A stretch of 64,000 nt of DNA from Mycoplasma sp. Pen4 (GCF_014352955.1 NZ_CP060691.1:744001-808000), one strand, 5' to 3'; numbered from the stretch's first letter, positions 33,501 to 44,349 are shown. Notes: a model not told the origin generated them from the sequence alone. Program-made: numbers and translations.

Positions 33501-35879
33501 TAATTCATTAAATGCCTTATCCAGAATGTTTTGCTGTTCTCTTTGCTTGAATTTTTGGTTTGTTTGGTAAATTAAATAATACTTAGTTAATCCTGTTTTT
33601 TGTGTTGCACTTAAAAGATATCAACCATTTGCTCTTGGACTTGTAAAATATAATATCTTTTCACTTTCATTAGGTAATGAAAACTTAGAATTCCTTATTT
33701 TACTATCATTTAATTCGCTTAAATTATTCCCTAAGTAAAAACCATCAATTCTATCAAAACCTTCTCCAAAATTGAGAACTAAACCATTATCAGCAAAGAT
33801 TGTTTTTGCTATGATGGAATTCCTTTCTTCTGCAAAGTATTCTGAAAGTTTGTTTTCTTCTAATTTTGTAATTGTAGGTCATAAATTTAGATCTTGAATG
33901 TGTTTGTAAAAAGAACTGTTTAAAGTCCAGATTTGCTCGTATGTACCTGTTTTAGCATTAATTTTAGGGTCATAATCAGGGTTTGGTATTAAATTACCAT
34001 CTACATCTTGAATTTCCTTAAAATTAGTATCAATTATGTATGGATTTATCTTTTGTGCTTGATTTAAATTAACTGTTGGGTCTCAACTATGCAATTTAAA
34101 TTCAATTTCATCAAAAACTGTATTTACTTTTGCTGATTTAAACAAGTCTTCAGTAATGGTGTAAATTTTAAAATTATCTCTATTAATTTCACCATTCTCT
34201 TCTCTATGATATACCTTAACTTGTATCTTTAATTTCTTATCATTGGGTAAAACATTATATGTAAAACCTGTTAATGAAACTGGTATTACTTTATCATTGA
34301 TAAGCAATTCTTCATTTCTTTTAACACTTAATGGTAGGTTTATAACTGCTTGTGAGAAAAATGTTATTGATGGTTGTTCTAACTGTGAAATTTGATATTG
34401 ATCTGATGGTTTTTCACCACCTGAAACTTGATCATCACTTTTAGGTGCAAGAACATTCAGTGAAAATATCTTTTGTAATGATGTTTCATTATTCACTATT
34501 TTTGGTACATTAATAGTTAATCTTTCTCATCAATTGGTATCATAGTATGAGTAATTAGGTACTAAATGAACTCTTACACCACTTTCATTATTGTAATAAT
34601 TGTATTTAACAATAACTTCTGGTTCCTTCTGGAACTTGAATTCAAAATTTGCTGTTCCAAAAGTCTCTTTTAGAATTTCATATATCTTTAATTGATTAAC
34701 ATTTTTACCAAAATTAGAAACATAATCAACAAATGCATCATAATCTACCTGAAAGTATCATTCATTATTGATTTTATTAAGTCCCCTTGCATTAAAGAAT
34801 TGATTAAATGCATATTCTTTCATATCTGCTTCATCAATGTAGTTTATTGTTGTAGTGAATTCTAAGTTTCTAAGGTTTCTTTCTCTTGCACTAGGTGTAA
34901 TTCATAAACTATTAGGCAAGGGTCTTTCCACCTTCATTGTTATAGGGTTATTAGATTGCACTAAATATTGATTTTGTTTATGTCTGTATGCTGTTTTTAG
35001 ATCATTGTATAAGTTTAATTTGTAGAAACTATTAAGCATAGCATCTTTTAAATCATGTACTTCATCATTTTGAAGAAAACTAAAATTTTCAGATCCATCA
35101 GAAGTAATTATTAATCCACCTGATGGGTAAAAAGGTCTTATAGAAGTTCAAAACTCATTATTTTGAATGGTAATTGTTGCATTTTCTGGTGTGTTATTTC
35201 TGCTTCAATCAGGGTTTGTTTGCTTTGAAAATAACTTTCATTGATTATTTGCGGAATTTTGTTTATAACTATATGTTAGGTATTTTGGTATATATGATGA
35301 AGTAAATTTGTTGTTTGTCTCATTGAAATTTACACCAAATACTGTTGCTCTGATTTGTTCTGATCTTATTTTTTCAGATAATTCTGGAATATTACTTAAA
35401 TTTAATGCTTTTTTAGGTTTATTATTAGCAACATTGAAAATGTCTTGGTTAGAAACATCATAAAACTTTAAGTTTCCTTTGAAATTAAGTCAAAAACTAT
35501 CAAAAGATAATACTTCTACATTATCATTCAATAATGAATATATTTTGTCTCTTTCTTCATCTAAATCAAAATACCTTGGATTTACAAAGTCAATCTCATT
35601 ACCTGTGTTAATGTATGGTGTAGCATCTGTATTTTCAGTTGAAATGTGATTTTCATTAATTAACTTATATTCATTTTCTCTTGGCCCTAAAATAACATTT
35701 TCAGGAAAAGCATCATGAAACATTTTTAACAAACTATCATAAGTAAAATCTTTTGTAAATTCTATATCATCAGGTGTTTCAGGACTAAATGTATCAGTTG
35801 GAACATATGAAATTGTACTGATAGCTGTTATTATAGGAATTTGTAATAATGAAGTTAAAATTAACTTTTTATTTTTCAT
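30536..35879 (-). CDS. Giant membrane-anchored surface protein, frame interrupted at an A7 tract
   Basis: About 1,780 codons in total. The N-terminus is a signal peptide (MKNKKLILTSLLQIPIITAI) without lipobox Cys. A long extracellular region follows with many Asn/Asp-rich beta-like segments. Then comes a low-complexity Asn/Gly/Asp linker (TTNTNGDDEGDEE, NNGDDNHSNTNNN) and a C-terminal transmembrane helix (ISSVVLGIIILSGGIATVF) with a short basic tail. At 31197-31203 a run of seven A (minus strand) shifts the frame: as read, translation stops two codons after the tract (UAG); with six A the linker and membrane anchor are in frame. So this copy would make a protein lacking its anchor unless slippage occurs. 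It is the largest gene of the conjugation-type operon. No known domain recognised; adhesin or mating-surface roles are guesses. Confidence 0.8.
31197..31203 (-). repeat. A7 homopolymer at the frame break of the giant surface protein
   Basis: Seven A on the coding strand between a Gly codon and TGG. Removing one A restores a continuous frame across the Asn/Gly linker into the transmembrane anchor. Confidence 0.75.
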
Positions 35880-35957
35880 TTTTACTCCTTAAAATTAGTA
35901 AATTTCTTTTATTTTTAAATAAAAAACTACTTGCATAGTTTCTTATTTTCTTATCTT

Positions 35958-36567
35958 TTAAAAACACTTTCCTTGGATATTTTTAGGATTATCCTTAAAT
36001 TCTCTATATCAGCAATCTAATAATTCCTTTTCAATAGCAAATCTAAGTGAGTTTTTGATTTCATCAAAATTTTCAAAGAGTGTATAAATTGCTTCATCAA
36101 TACCATCAGTAATTACACAAACTGCTAAATAGTTATTTTTAAGTGTTTCATCTGTGTATTCTTTGAATAATGTGTTTTTATATTCTAATAACTCAGAACT
36201 TTTACCTTTTCTTTTGATATCTTTATCAATTAAGTTTCAGATAGTTTCCTTATATTCTGGTTTTGTGAATGCAATATATTTGCTAGTTTTGCTATGGAAT
36301 AATTTATTGTAAAAATTGACTATTCTCACTTTTTTAAGTTTTTTGAGTGGCGTACATAAAGTTTTACAAACTATTGCTAAATTTTTATGTGTTAAATTCA
36401 CTTTTTGTGTATTCAATAATCAATATACAGTATCAAAAACAACTTTATTATGTTTTCTAGCATACTTCATTGTTTGATAAATATTATGTTTTCTATGATT
36501 ACAACATGGAATTTGCTGGTTTTTAATTCATGTTTCAGCATCTTTTTTTTAAACTTGTTTTACTCAT
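35958..36567 (-). CDS. Island hypothetical protein interrupted at an A8 tract near its start
   Basis: The ATG at 36567 lies inside the end of the preceding gene (19-base overlap) and reads MSKTSLKK, then meets a run of eight A (36543-36550). As read the frame soon ends (TAA after an in-frame UGA codon); with seven A it continues for about 200 codons (DAETWIKNQQIPCCNHRKHN onward) to TAA at 35958. The body is Lys-rich, soluble, with Cys pairs near the start and near position 70. I recognise no family. The tract's place six codons after the start is typical of phase-variable switches, but decay or a base-calling error in a homopolymer are alternatives. Confidence 0.65.
36543..36550 (-). repeat. 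A8 homopolymer at codons 6-8 of an island gene
   Basis: Eight A on the coding strand; a one-base loss joins the ATG of the gene to the downstream open frame. Confidence 0.75.
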
Positions 36568-37145
36568 TTTTTTCTCTCTAATATGCTAATAATGTAATCT
36601 TCAGTACTTTCATTGAGTTTCTCTTTAAATAATTCATCTAATTTTTTTGAATTAATAATCTCAATTTTGTTTCTTGAATCATTAATTGAAAGAAAATCAT
36701 TTGTAGAAAGATCTTTAATTTCACTAACTAAGTAAATATATTCACTTTCTAAACCGTTTTCTTTTAGATCAATATTTATTAAACTTTGTAATTCATCAAA
36801 TCTAAATACTCTCTCTGAAATATCTTGTGCTTTGCTTTCTAAATAAGCAAGTTTTCAATCATCATCTTGTTTTTTCAAAAATATTGAATGTTTTCAGATT
36901 TCTTGATAAATTTCCCTTAACTTTTCAGGGTTATTTATAGAAGGCCATAATAAATTTGCAATGTTTTCATTTGAATAACCTTTAAAATTGCTTTTAAAGA
37001 AACTTAAAACATTGAGTAATAATTTTCTATCACTTGTATCAATATTGTTCTCTATTGCTTCAAAAACAGCATTTTCATTCATATTTATTTTGAAATGTTT
37101 TATAAAGTATTTTAGTTCATCTTTTAATTCTTTTTCTAATTCCAT
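36549..37145 (-). CDS. Island hypothetical protein, 198 residues
   Basis: Soluble, acidic and helical (MELEKELKDELKYFIKHFKI), ending ILERKKWVKQV. No signal peptide or membrane segment. ATG is preceded by AAGGAGTAAAT. It follows the 213-residue gene by 21 bases and overlaps the next gene. Unrecognised; probable cytosolic partner of the transfer apparatus by context only. Confidence 0.7.
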
Positions 37146-37166
37146 ATTTACTCCTTGAACTGATTT

Positions 37167-37808
37167 TTAATCAGTTTCACTTTCATCATAAAAATCATCT
37201 TCAAATTCTATAAGTTCTTTAACATCTGATAAAACTTTTTCAACTACTTCTTTTGCAAAAGGATCGCTATTTACTCCCTTTTTAATAAAGTAATAACCTA
37301 GTTTTATATCATCATACGTATAAATATGTGAGACTTGTTCTTTGTTAATTTTTGTAATTCTTGGTTCTCCATATGTTGAATGATATATTTGATTAATTTG
37401 ATAAACATCATATTCACCATTATTAAGCATTTTTCCTTGCATTTCAATAAAACACATTCTTTTTGCTAGATATGCTTTTTCAACCTGCAATGTTTCTTTT
37501 TTAACTGATCTTGTGTACCCATATCTACTATCATAATATTTGGTATCTTTTGTTAAAAGGTGTTCTAAAAGTTTAAATCTATTTATTTCAAAATCTGCTC
37601 TATCAGGTGAGTAATCAGTTTTAATTCAATCACCATTTTTGTTCTTTAAATGATAATAGTTAGTTTCTCTATCTAATGAAAAGTATCATTCACCTGTTTT
37701 AATTTTGTTTTGATAATAAATATGATCTACTTTTTTATCATAAGGTAAGTTTTCAACTCTTTCACCATTTACTAATCTCAAACTGTAAAAAAATGTTTCT
37801 GAATTCAT
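37167..37808 (-). CDS. Island hypothetical protein, 213 residues
   Basis: Soluble protein rich in Tyr, Lys and Asp (FFYSLRLVNGERVENLPYDK at the N-terminus) with an acidic C-terminus (FEDDFYDESETD). Start behind AAAAGGAG. It begins 25 bases after virB4. No family recognised. Confidence 0.7.
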
Positions 37809-37833
37809 TCATTCTCCTTTTAAAATATTTAAA

Positions 37834-40668
37834 CTAAATATTTCTGATTACTTTAATTAAGTTTTCTTTAAATGAAACTAGGAAACTTAAAAATTCCTGA
37901 TTTTTAGAATATAAAGATAAATTAGATTCAAACATTGCTATTTCCTTGTTATATTCTGTTAATAATTCATCTTTCAACTCTGAATCAGATAACTTTTTAA
38001 ATAAAGCTGTTATTTCAAATTTAAGAGACTTAGTGTATTTCTCTATAATTGTGAAATCTTTAAAGAATAAGTCTTTTTCTAAATTGTTGTAATTTGCTTT
38101 AATCTGGTAGTGTTTCTTTTCAGTTAAAAGCATTAAACATTCACCTGTTTTAGCATTTGAAATGAATTTTAGATCTTGATCTGTTAAAGTTTGGTTGGTT
38201 TCATATAATGCTTTAATTGAATCAATATCAAGTTGCTTACAGTTAAAGAAAAATGAGTATTGAATATTTCCAAGTATTTTTGCTGCATTTTGTGAAATAT
38301 CATTTACATTTTGAGTTGCTAAAACAATAGAACCATTATATTTACGAATTGTTTTGGTTGTATCAATAATAAACTCTCTAATTACTGGTGTGTTATCTTT
38401 TAAAGCAAAGTGTGCTTCATCAATAAAAAGAATTGTCTTATTTTTTGAATTATTGATTGAGTTCATATAAATTTTTGTGTTAATGATATTCAATAGTAAA
38501 TAAATTTGTGCTTGTGCTGAACCTTGATTTTGTTGTGCTAGCAGTTTTTTAACATTAAATACAATAAACTTGTTGTCTAAATTGATGTTTGATGGTTTAT
38601 TAAAGATGTTTTTATTAGAAATTTGTTCTTGGAAAAAGAATTTAAACTCTTTAACAAGTTTAATTAATGGTTTTTGGTAAATTTCTTTCTCTAATTCATT
38701 ATTGAATTGAGTGTTTTCTAGTTCTTTAATAAAGTCATCAATAATAGGTCAATTTTTCTGTCTTTTAAGATCTTTAATTGTTTTTTGGTGATAAAAATTT
38801 CATTTAATATAAAGAGTTTTTAAAGCAGTTTTGATTAGAATTTTCTCTGTATTAGAAATGCTTTCAAAAAGAATTTGGAATCATTTTGAAACAAAGTCAA
38901 TGTGATTATCAATTATGTTAAATACAGTGGTATTATCACTATTTACTTTGTTTATTTGGATTTCAAGTGGATTAATAATTGTTTTAGAGTCATTTTTTAT
39001 ATCAATATATTGACCTGAAATATTTTTGCATAAATCAACATATTCATCTTGTGGATCAATGATGATAATTTGTGATTTTGCATAATGCATATAATTTAAA
39101 AGTTTCATACTGAAAGTGGATTTACCACTACCTGATGTTCCAATAATAATTGCATTACTATTTCTCCTGTACCCATCTCTATGGAATAGATCAAAGAACA
39201 CTGGGGAACCATCATTCTTTTGAGTTCCTAAAATAAAGTTATTATGATCATTCAATAATTCTAAATTTCAAGGTCAACCAAAAGCAATTAATTCTGGTAA
39301 TGCTTGAATTGAGGTGTTTAAGAAATCTGTTGGTGGAATTTGTGATTGATTTCAACATTTAAACTGTTCGAAATTAAATTTTCCCAACTTAATGTTTTCT
39401 TTTTTAGCATTTGATTCATTTACTTTTTCGATTTCATTTAAATCATTTTCTTTTAATGCTGTATTTAATAGATAAACTCCAACATCTAATAGTGGTTTTG
39501 TTTGGTTTTTAACAATGTTTTCAGTCAATTGATTAAAAATTTCATACTCATACTGGTTTTTCTTATCTCTTAAAAAGTGTTGTGTTTTTTCATAAGCTTG
39601 TGCTCCAATTTTTCTGTTGGAACTTTCAAGAAGTTTCTCTGCAACAGTTTGTGATAAAGGACTAATACTGATAAAAACATTTGAATCACTATCATAAATA
39701 GTATTAAGTCAACCATTATCTACTTCATAATCAAATTCTTTTATTCCTTGCATAGAGTGGTATTTATCATTTACCTTAAAGTTATTTGAAGAAAACTCAA
39801 TAGAGTTTATGTCTAATATTTCTCTAATATTTACTCTATCTGTTCTTGCATTTAATGTTTTTAATTCAATTTCTGGTTGTGATTTATCAAGATCATAGAA
39901 ATTACTATAAAAAAGCAATGTTTGAATTTGATCTTGCTCTTCAATTAAGAAATTAACATTCTCAAAAGCAGTTTTAACATTTTGGGTGTTTTCAATTAAT
40001 GCAGTTTCACTTTCACCATAAACTAAAATGTAATAGACTTGGTATTTTTGGTTTTCAAACAACTCTAAATCACTTTTTAAAGCATTTAAATAAATTTGTG
40101 ATTTCTTGTCTTTAAATTTTTTAAGTGCTTCATCAGCATAGAATATATTTTCCTTAAAATCATTTTTACTGTTAATTTTAATGATGTTAATTGGTGTTTT
40201 GATAGTACTAATTCCTTTTGTTAGTTCTTCTAAAAGTTGTTCTTGGTTGTATTTATCATATTTAAAAATGGAATTACCATGCAACTTCAATAATCTTGCA
40301 TAAAATTCTTTATTTTTGCTTAGTTTGTTTGTAGCAAGAACTCCATCATTATCTATTTCAGTGAATACCATTAAGTCATTTATCTCATCATCTTTAAATT
40401 TCTTTTTAGATGATTCATACTTAATTCAAATTCAAAGCATTTGATAAACCTTATATGATGTATCTTTAACTGTTAAAAATAACGACATAATCAGTGGTAT
40501 AAACATTACTGAAATTAATACTCTATATGCAATATTTAAATGTGGGAAACCAAAGAAACAAATTATAAAGTCAGATAAAGCAAAAATCAGAAATACAATC
40601 ATATCAAACCAAGACATATTTCTAAAAATTTTGAATTGGTTTCTTTTTAGTGGTTTTGCTTGTAGCAT
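37834..40668 (-). CDS. virB4: VirB4/TraE-like type IV secretion ATPase with VirB3-like N-terminus
   Basis: Energises a conjugation channel at the inner face of the membrane. The 944-residue chain starts with about 75 residues containing two hydrophobic segments (MIVFLIFALSDFIICFFGF and YRVLISVMFIPLIMSLFL), the layout of VirB3-VirB4 fusions. The ATPase domain has Walker A GTSGSGKST (about 510-518), a following IIIIDPQDEY, and Walker B ILFIDEAHFAL (Asp about 750) with the ATQNVNDISQ motif. In mycoplasma ICEs the equivalent gene is CDS17 (TraE). Its ATG directly follows the VirB6-like stop codon. Several Trp are UGA; frame intact. Confidence 0.88.
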
Positions 40669-41928
40669 CTATTTCACCTTATCTCCTTCTTGCAACTTGT
40701 TAAATATCTTAATAAATCAAGGTTTAAGAGCATTGTTAATTGCTTGTTCTGCTGTTTTTTCCTTACTCATAGTGTTTTTAGCATTTCTAGCACTTGTTTT
40801 TGCTCTTACACCTAAATCATTATTTCTTTTTAATGTGTTTTTTTCATAGCTAATTGTTTTGTTAGCTTCAGCTTTGGTTTCTTTTGTATTTGCTGTGTTA
40901 TTTGCTGTTTTGTTCTTGTTGCGTCTTAGTCTGATTGATGATTCAGCAAACTGATCTAGATTAAAGAAATACATTAATCTGGTTATCATACCATTAATTC
41001 CATAAGTCATACCTAAGATGATTGCAATTGATAAAATTGATGTAGTTCATTCACCAGAAAGTGCTGTTGAATTATCACCTAAAATCTCATCAATCAATGA
41101 TGGTACTTGTTCAAAAGTAGTTTGAAGCAACATAATGTATAAGAGAAGACAAATTAATATAATGAAAATACTTAATACACTCTCTGTGAATTTAGCAAAT
41201 CATTTCTTTAATGTTTCTCCTGCATCATTAGTCCCTTGTGTTATAGCAACTGGTAATCATAAGAAATAAACAAATTCATAAGCAATTGCTTTGATAACAC
41301 GTATAAAAAGTCCAAAGATCACAACTACAATTGCAAAAATTGCAATTGCAAGTTTGATGATAAGTAAAATACCACTACCATCTATGTAAAATCATTCATT
41401 ATAACTTAAAGGTTGAAATGTATTTTGCACTTGAATTCATGCTTTGTGTCCTTCTGATGTTTCAGTTCATTTTGGTTCTAATACTTTAAATATGTATTGT
41501 GATAGAGATGTATCTTGGTTAAAGATTGAATTTTTAACTAACTGATAAATAATTACAAAAAAGATCATCATTAATCACATTAATATTGGTATTCCAACTA
41601 CCATTAAAAATGATAATGTCCCACGCTTTATTGATTCTTTGAATAATTGTTGGTTTTCTACATCTTTTCTTGCTTGTATAAATCTATAAAAGACTATACC
41701 AACTACAAAGAAAAGACATATCAGTGCAATACCAAAGAACCTTATAAAGAAACCAGTTGAGAAGTTTATTTCATAACCACCAAATAAAATGTAAATTGGT
41801 AGTTTTAAAGCAACAAATTCTAGTGTTGTGTAAATGATATGAAGAATTCAACCAGGAAGAAATACAAGTATGTATCACAATCCTGAGAAAATCGCATAAC
41901 CAATGGAATTAATTAGTCAGGCAAACAC
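40669..41928 (-). CDS. Polytopic VirB6/TrbL-like channel protein
   Basis: Protein of 419 residues with about seven hydrophobic helices spread over the first 300 residues, a loop carrying WTETSEGHKAWIQVQNTF, and a 90-residue basic cytoplasmic tail rich in Asn, Lys and Thr (LRRNKNKTANNTANTKETK). Size, topology and its place immediately before virB4 match VirB6/TrbL proteins of type IV secretion systems. The start is taken as GTG at 41928 because the frame is closed by TAA just upstream and no early ATG exists. Assignment rests on topology and context, not on sequence motifs. Confidence 0.7.
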
Positions 41929-41964
41929 TTTTTATACCTAAAATAAGATGTTTTGTTAAATTAC

Positions 41965-42330
41965 TTACAATGCTTTTGGAGTGTAATCTGCTAAAATTGA
42001 TCAATTGTTAGATTGCATTACTATAAAGAATATTAGTGAAAAGAAAAGAGCCATTATTCCACCAATATATCAATAAAGTTTTTTGATTTCCATTTTATAA
42101 TTTTCTGGATCTGTTTTGGATATTCTCATAAATTTTTTAGCCAATAAAACAGCACCAGAAAGAATAAATACCACTAATGCAATAATTACAGGTATTGTAA
42201 TTGCAGAAAGTAAGGACTTAAACCCACCTGAAACAGATGATGAAATAGAAGAAGCAAGATTATCATTTACTGCAGAAGCACTTGCTGAAACATTTTCTGC
42301 AAAAAATTGTGTTATTTTTGTTATTTCCAC
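41965..42330 (-). CDS. Small two-helix membrane protein, VirB2/TrbC-like candidate
   Basis: Protein of 121 residues: a Ser/Ala-rich N-terminal segment (NVSASASAVNDNLASSISSS), a first helix (SLLSAITIPVIIALVVFILSG), a short basic cytoplasmic loop (AKKFMRISKTDPENYKME) and a second helix (WYIGGIMALFFSLIFFIVM). Two helices with a short basic loop is the layout of VirB2/TrbC pilins. The order VirB2-like, VirB6-like, VirB4 supports this. GTG start behind AAAGGAG. Inference from topology and position. Confidence 0.6.
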
Positions 42331-42362
42331 TCTTTATCTCCTTTAATTGTTTTGTTTTAAAT

Positions 42363-43256
42363 TTATTTCTTGTAAGTATTTAATAATTCATAACCTTTTG
42401 TATTATGTTTTACTTTAAAGTATGGTCTGCGATTCATTGTATCTTCAAATTTCTTTATTCATTTTTTCTTTGTTATCAATAAATGTTCTTTATTGTGCTT
42501 TGATAATGCAACATAAATTCATAATGCTTCATCATAGTTGTTAGATACAAAAGAATTATTGAAATCATATGTAATTCCAAAACTAGAATTTCTGTGTTTT
42601 TCACTTAAATTTAAAAGTTTGAATACATAATTCAAAATTTCTAATAACTTTTCTGCACTATACACTCTAATATTCTTGTTTGAAAAGACATTTTTCAATG
42701 TACCATAGAATATTTGCTTAATGTTTTTAGATGCTGTATCAATTTTTGAATTAAAAATGCTTTCAATCACAATTATTAATTTTTCAACAATTTTTGTTGC
42801 TAATTCTTTACTTACATTTTGATCTAATGCATAAACTAATCTAATTCTTGCTTTTGTATCAGTTGATGAATTAGTTTCATAGTAAAAAGTAGGTAAAAAA
42901 TACCTTAAAAACAACATTTCTTTATCATTTTTGTTGTTTAAATCACTTTTTGTGAAAAATTTATTGTTGTACTTCAAAAGAGTTGAAAAAATTCTATTTG
43001 CTTTTTCATCAATATCAATATTGATAAATCTTGTTGTTGTACCAGTAGAGCAAATATAACTTTTATTTTGAGAAATTGCATCTATCAATGATGAAATTTT
43101 CATTGTTTGCAGTTTCTTATCTTGTTCTATAACAGTTTTATGAAATAAACCATTCATTTTTGAAGCATGATAAGCTGATGGTTTTGAATTATGTCTTTTG
43201 TAGAAGATAAAGAAATTAGAACAATATTTATCTTGATCTCACATTCTGTAAAGCAT
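42363..43256 (-). CDS. Primase-like replication protein (putative)
   Basis: Protein of 297 residues. FINIDIDEKAN carries a D-x-D pair after a beta strand; later KARIRLVYALDQNVS is followed by IIVIESIFNSKIDTASKNIKQIFYGT. This set (acidic pair, R-x-R-x-x-Y strand, Asp, then Q-x-F/Y-Y-G) resembles the archaeo-eukaryotic primase-like catalytic domains of plasmid and phage replication proteins. That would give the element its own replication initiation. First gene of the VirB operon; start ATG behind GGTGG. The match is from pattern recall only. Confidence 0.5.
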
Positions 43257-43315
43257 AACTAACCACCTTTAATTCATTTTGTTTTGTTATTTTTCCAAAA
43301 AAGCAAAAGTGCTAA

Positions 43316-43341
43316 AAATAAAAAATAGGTATCAACCTATT
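43316..43341 (-). terminator. Terminator after the island's first minus-strand gene
   Basis: Minus-strand stem AATAGGT / ACCTATT with a 4-base loop followed by a T-rich run, just below the 157-residue membrane protein gene. Confidence 0.65.
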
Positions 43342-43348
43342 TAATTTT

Positions 43349-43822
43349 CTATCCTCCAATTATAATCACTTCCATAATATGAGAGATTATTTTAAAAATC
43401 TTAAAATTGAATTTAACTGGGTTGTATTCTCTATTTACTAATTTCTCATTGTTTTCATCTAAATTCAAATAATAAGTTCTCTTTAATATAAAATTCTTCA
43501 TTTTAGACTTTTCTAAATTTAAGAAATATTTTCTTAATTCTTTATATTTAGGATTATTTGAAAATCTCAATCTTTGCAATAATGAAATATAAATGTAAAT
43601 AAAAAAACTAAGAGTTATGACAGAAACAAAACAACAAATAGTAAGAAAAGTCATTGGTAAAGTTGTTGAATCTGAAAATGAAGTTGATTCTTCTTTACTA
43701 GTTAACCCAATATAAATAAGTAACGAAAAAATTATTGATAAAAAAGCTAAAAAAATATTTCCCAAAATAGCCATTTTAATTTTAAAGACATATTTTTTTG
43801 CTTTTAAACGGATATTTTCCAT
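43349..43822 (-). CDS. Membrane protein, 157 residues, at the island edge
   Basis: Two helices (AILGNIFLAFLSIIFSLLIYIGL and MTFLTICCFVSVITLSFFIYIYI) and a basic cytoplasmic domain (KYKELRKYFLNLEKSKMKNF). No family recognised. It precedes a terminator, so it is transcribed separately from the VirB-type operon. It may be the outermost island gene. Confidence 0.65.
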   Translation of the reverse strand: MENIRLKAKKYVFKIKMAILGNIFLAFLSIIFSLLIYIGLTSKEESTSFSDSTTLPMTFLTICCFVSVITLSFFIYIYISLLQRLRFSNNPKYKELRKYFLNLEKSKMKNFILKRTYYLNLDENNEKLVNREYNPVKFNFKIFKIISHIMEVIIIGG

Positions 43823-44159
43823 AGTTATTCCTTTATTTTAAGTTTAAAAACTTTAATGAGATCAGAAATTATCATTTGTGTGAAATTAAAATTCTATTTA
43901 AAGTGATATTTTCAATTTTACTTGTTTCTGTCTATACTTATAATTTAAACACTATTTATTAAATTTAATAACATTTCCATAAACTTCCACAATTAAAGCA
44001 AACATAAAAAACCTAAAAAATATTTTGCTAATTATTCTATTTGATATAAAATAATTACGTTCATTAATAAATGAACAGAAATAAATAAAAAAATATTAAA
44101 AAAATACTTTGAATTAATTAATTTAATGTATAATAAATAAGCAATGAAACAAGTGCAAC
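43823..44159. other. Gene-free AT-rich stretch between island and tRNAs
   Basis: No ORF. Contains a 7-bp inverted repeat GTTCATT / AATGAAC (44059-44076), a TTCCACAATT at 43985 weakly like the insertion sequence tip, and a TATAAT at 44129-44134 that is the likely -10 box for the tRNA pair. The island's right boundary should lie here. Confidence 0.6.
44129..44134 (+). promoter_or_regulatory. -10 box of the tRNA pair
   Basis: TATAAT, 26 bases before the tRNA-Leu 5' end. Confidence 0.5.
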
Positions 44160-44245
44160 GCCCGGGTGGTGGAATGGTAGACACAAGGGACTTAAAATCC
44201 CTCGGTAGCAATACCGTGCTGGTTCAAGTCCAGTCCCGGGCACCA
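44160..44245 (+). tRNA. tRNA-Leu (anticodon TAA)
   Basis: 86 nt. Acceptor stem GCCCGGG / CCCGGGC, anticodon loop with TAA in GGGACTTAAAATCCC, a long class II variable arm (TCGGTAGCAATACCGT), T loop GGTTCAAGTCC, and an encoded CCA end. Confidence 0.96.
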
Positions 44246-44253
44246 AAAAATGT

Positions 44254-44329
44254 GCGCCCTTAGCTCAGCAGGTAGAGCAAATGGCTTTTAACCATTGGGT
44301 CAGAGGTTCGAATCCTCTAGGGCGTACCA
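44254..44329 (+). tRNA. tRNA-Lys (anticodon TTT)
   Basis: 76 nt. D arm TAGCTCAGCAGGTAGAGCA, anticodon stem-loop ATGGCTTTTAACCAT, T arm AGAGGTTCGAATCCTCT, encoded CCA. The first acceptor pair is G-T. Follows tRNA-Leu by 8 bases, so they are one transcript. Confidence 0.96.
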
Positions 44330-44349
44330 TTTCAAGAAATTGACCGAAT

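Larger units (their letters stand above)
24290..44040. mobile_element. Mycoplasma ICE-like island (boundaries approximate)
   Basis: About 20 kb between a truncated methyltransferase gene and a tRNA pair. It contains an ISLre2-type transposase, a lipoprotein, a Fic/Doc-like module, two small RNA genes and a minus-strand operon with primase-like, VirB2-like, VirB6-like and VirB4 proteins. The gene types match integrative conjugative elements of mycoplasmas. Missing from what I can see are a TraG/VirD4 coupling protein, a relaxase and a single-strand binding protein. No direct repeats marking the ends were found by eye; the right end lies somewhere in 43823-44159. It may be a truncated or unusual MICE. 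Confidence 0.7.

Noticed and set aside
36549-37145. Reading 35958-37145 as one protein broken by a single stop
   Set aside because: The downstream part is in the same frame as the upstream gene, but a start codon overlapping the first gene's end and leading into the A8 tract fits two genes better. The single-stop reading is not excluded.
43985-43994. TTCCACAATT as the right inverted repeat of the whole island
   Set aside because: Only about eight bases agree with the insertion sequence tip and no target duplication supports it.
44160-44329. Island integrated into the tRNA-Leu or tRNA-Lys gene by a tyrosine recombinase
   Set aside because: Both tRNAs are complete, no partial tRNA copy was seen at the left end, and the element has a DDE-type transposase, not an integrase.
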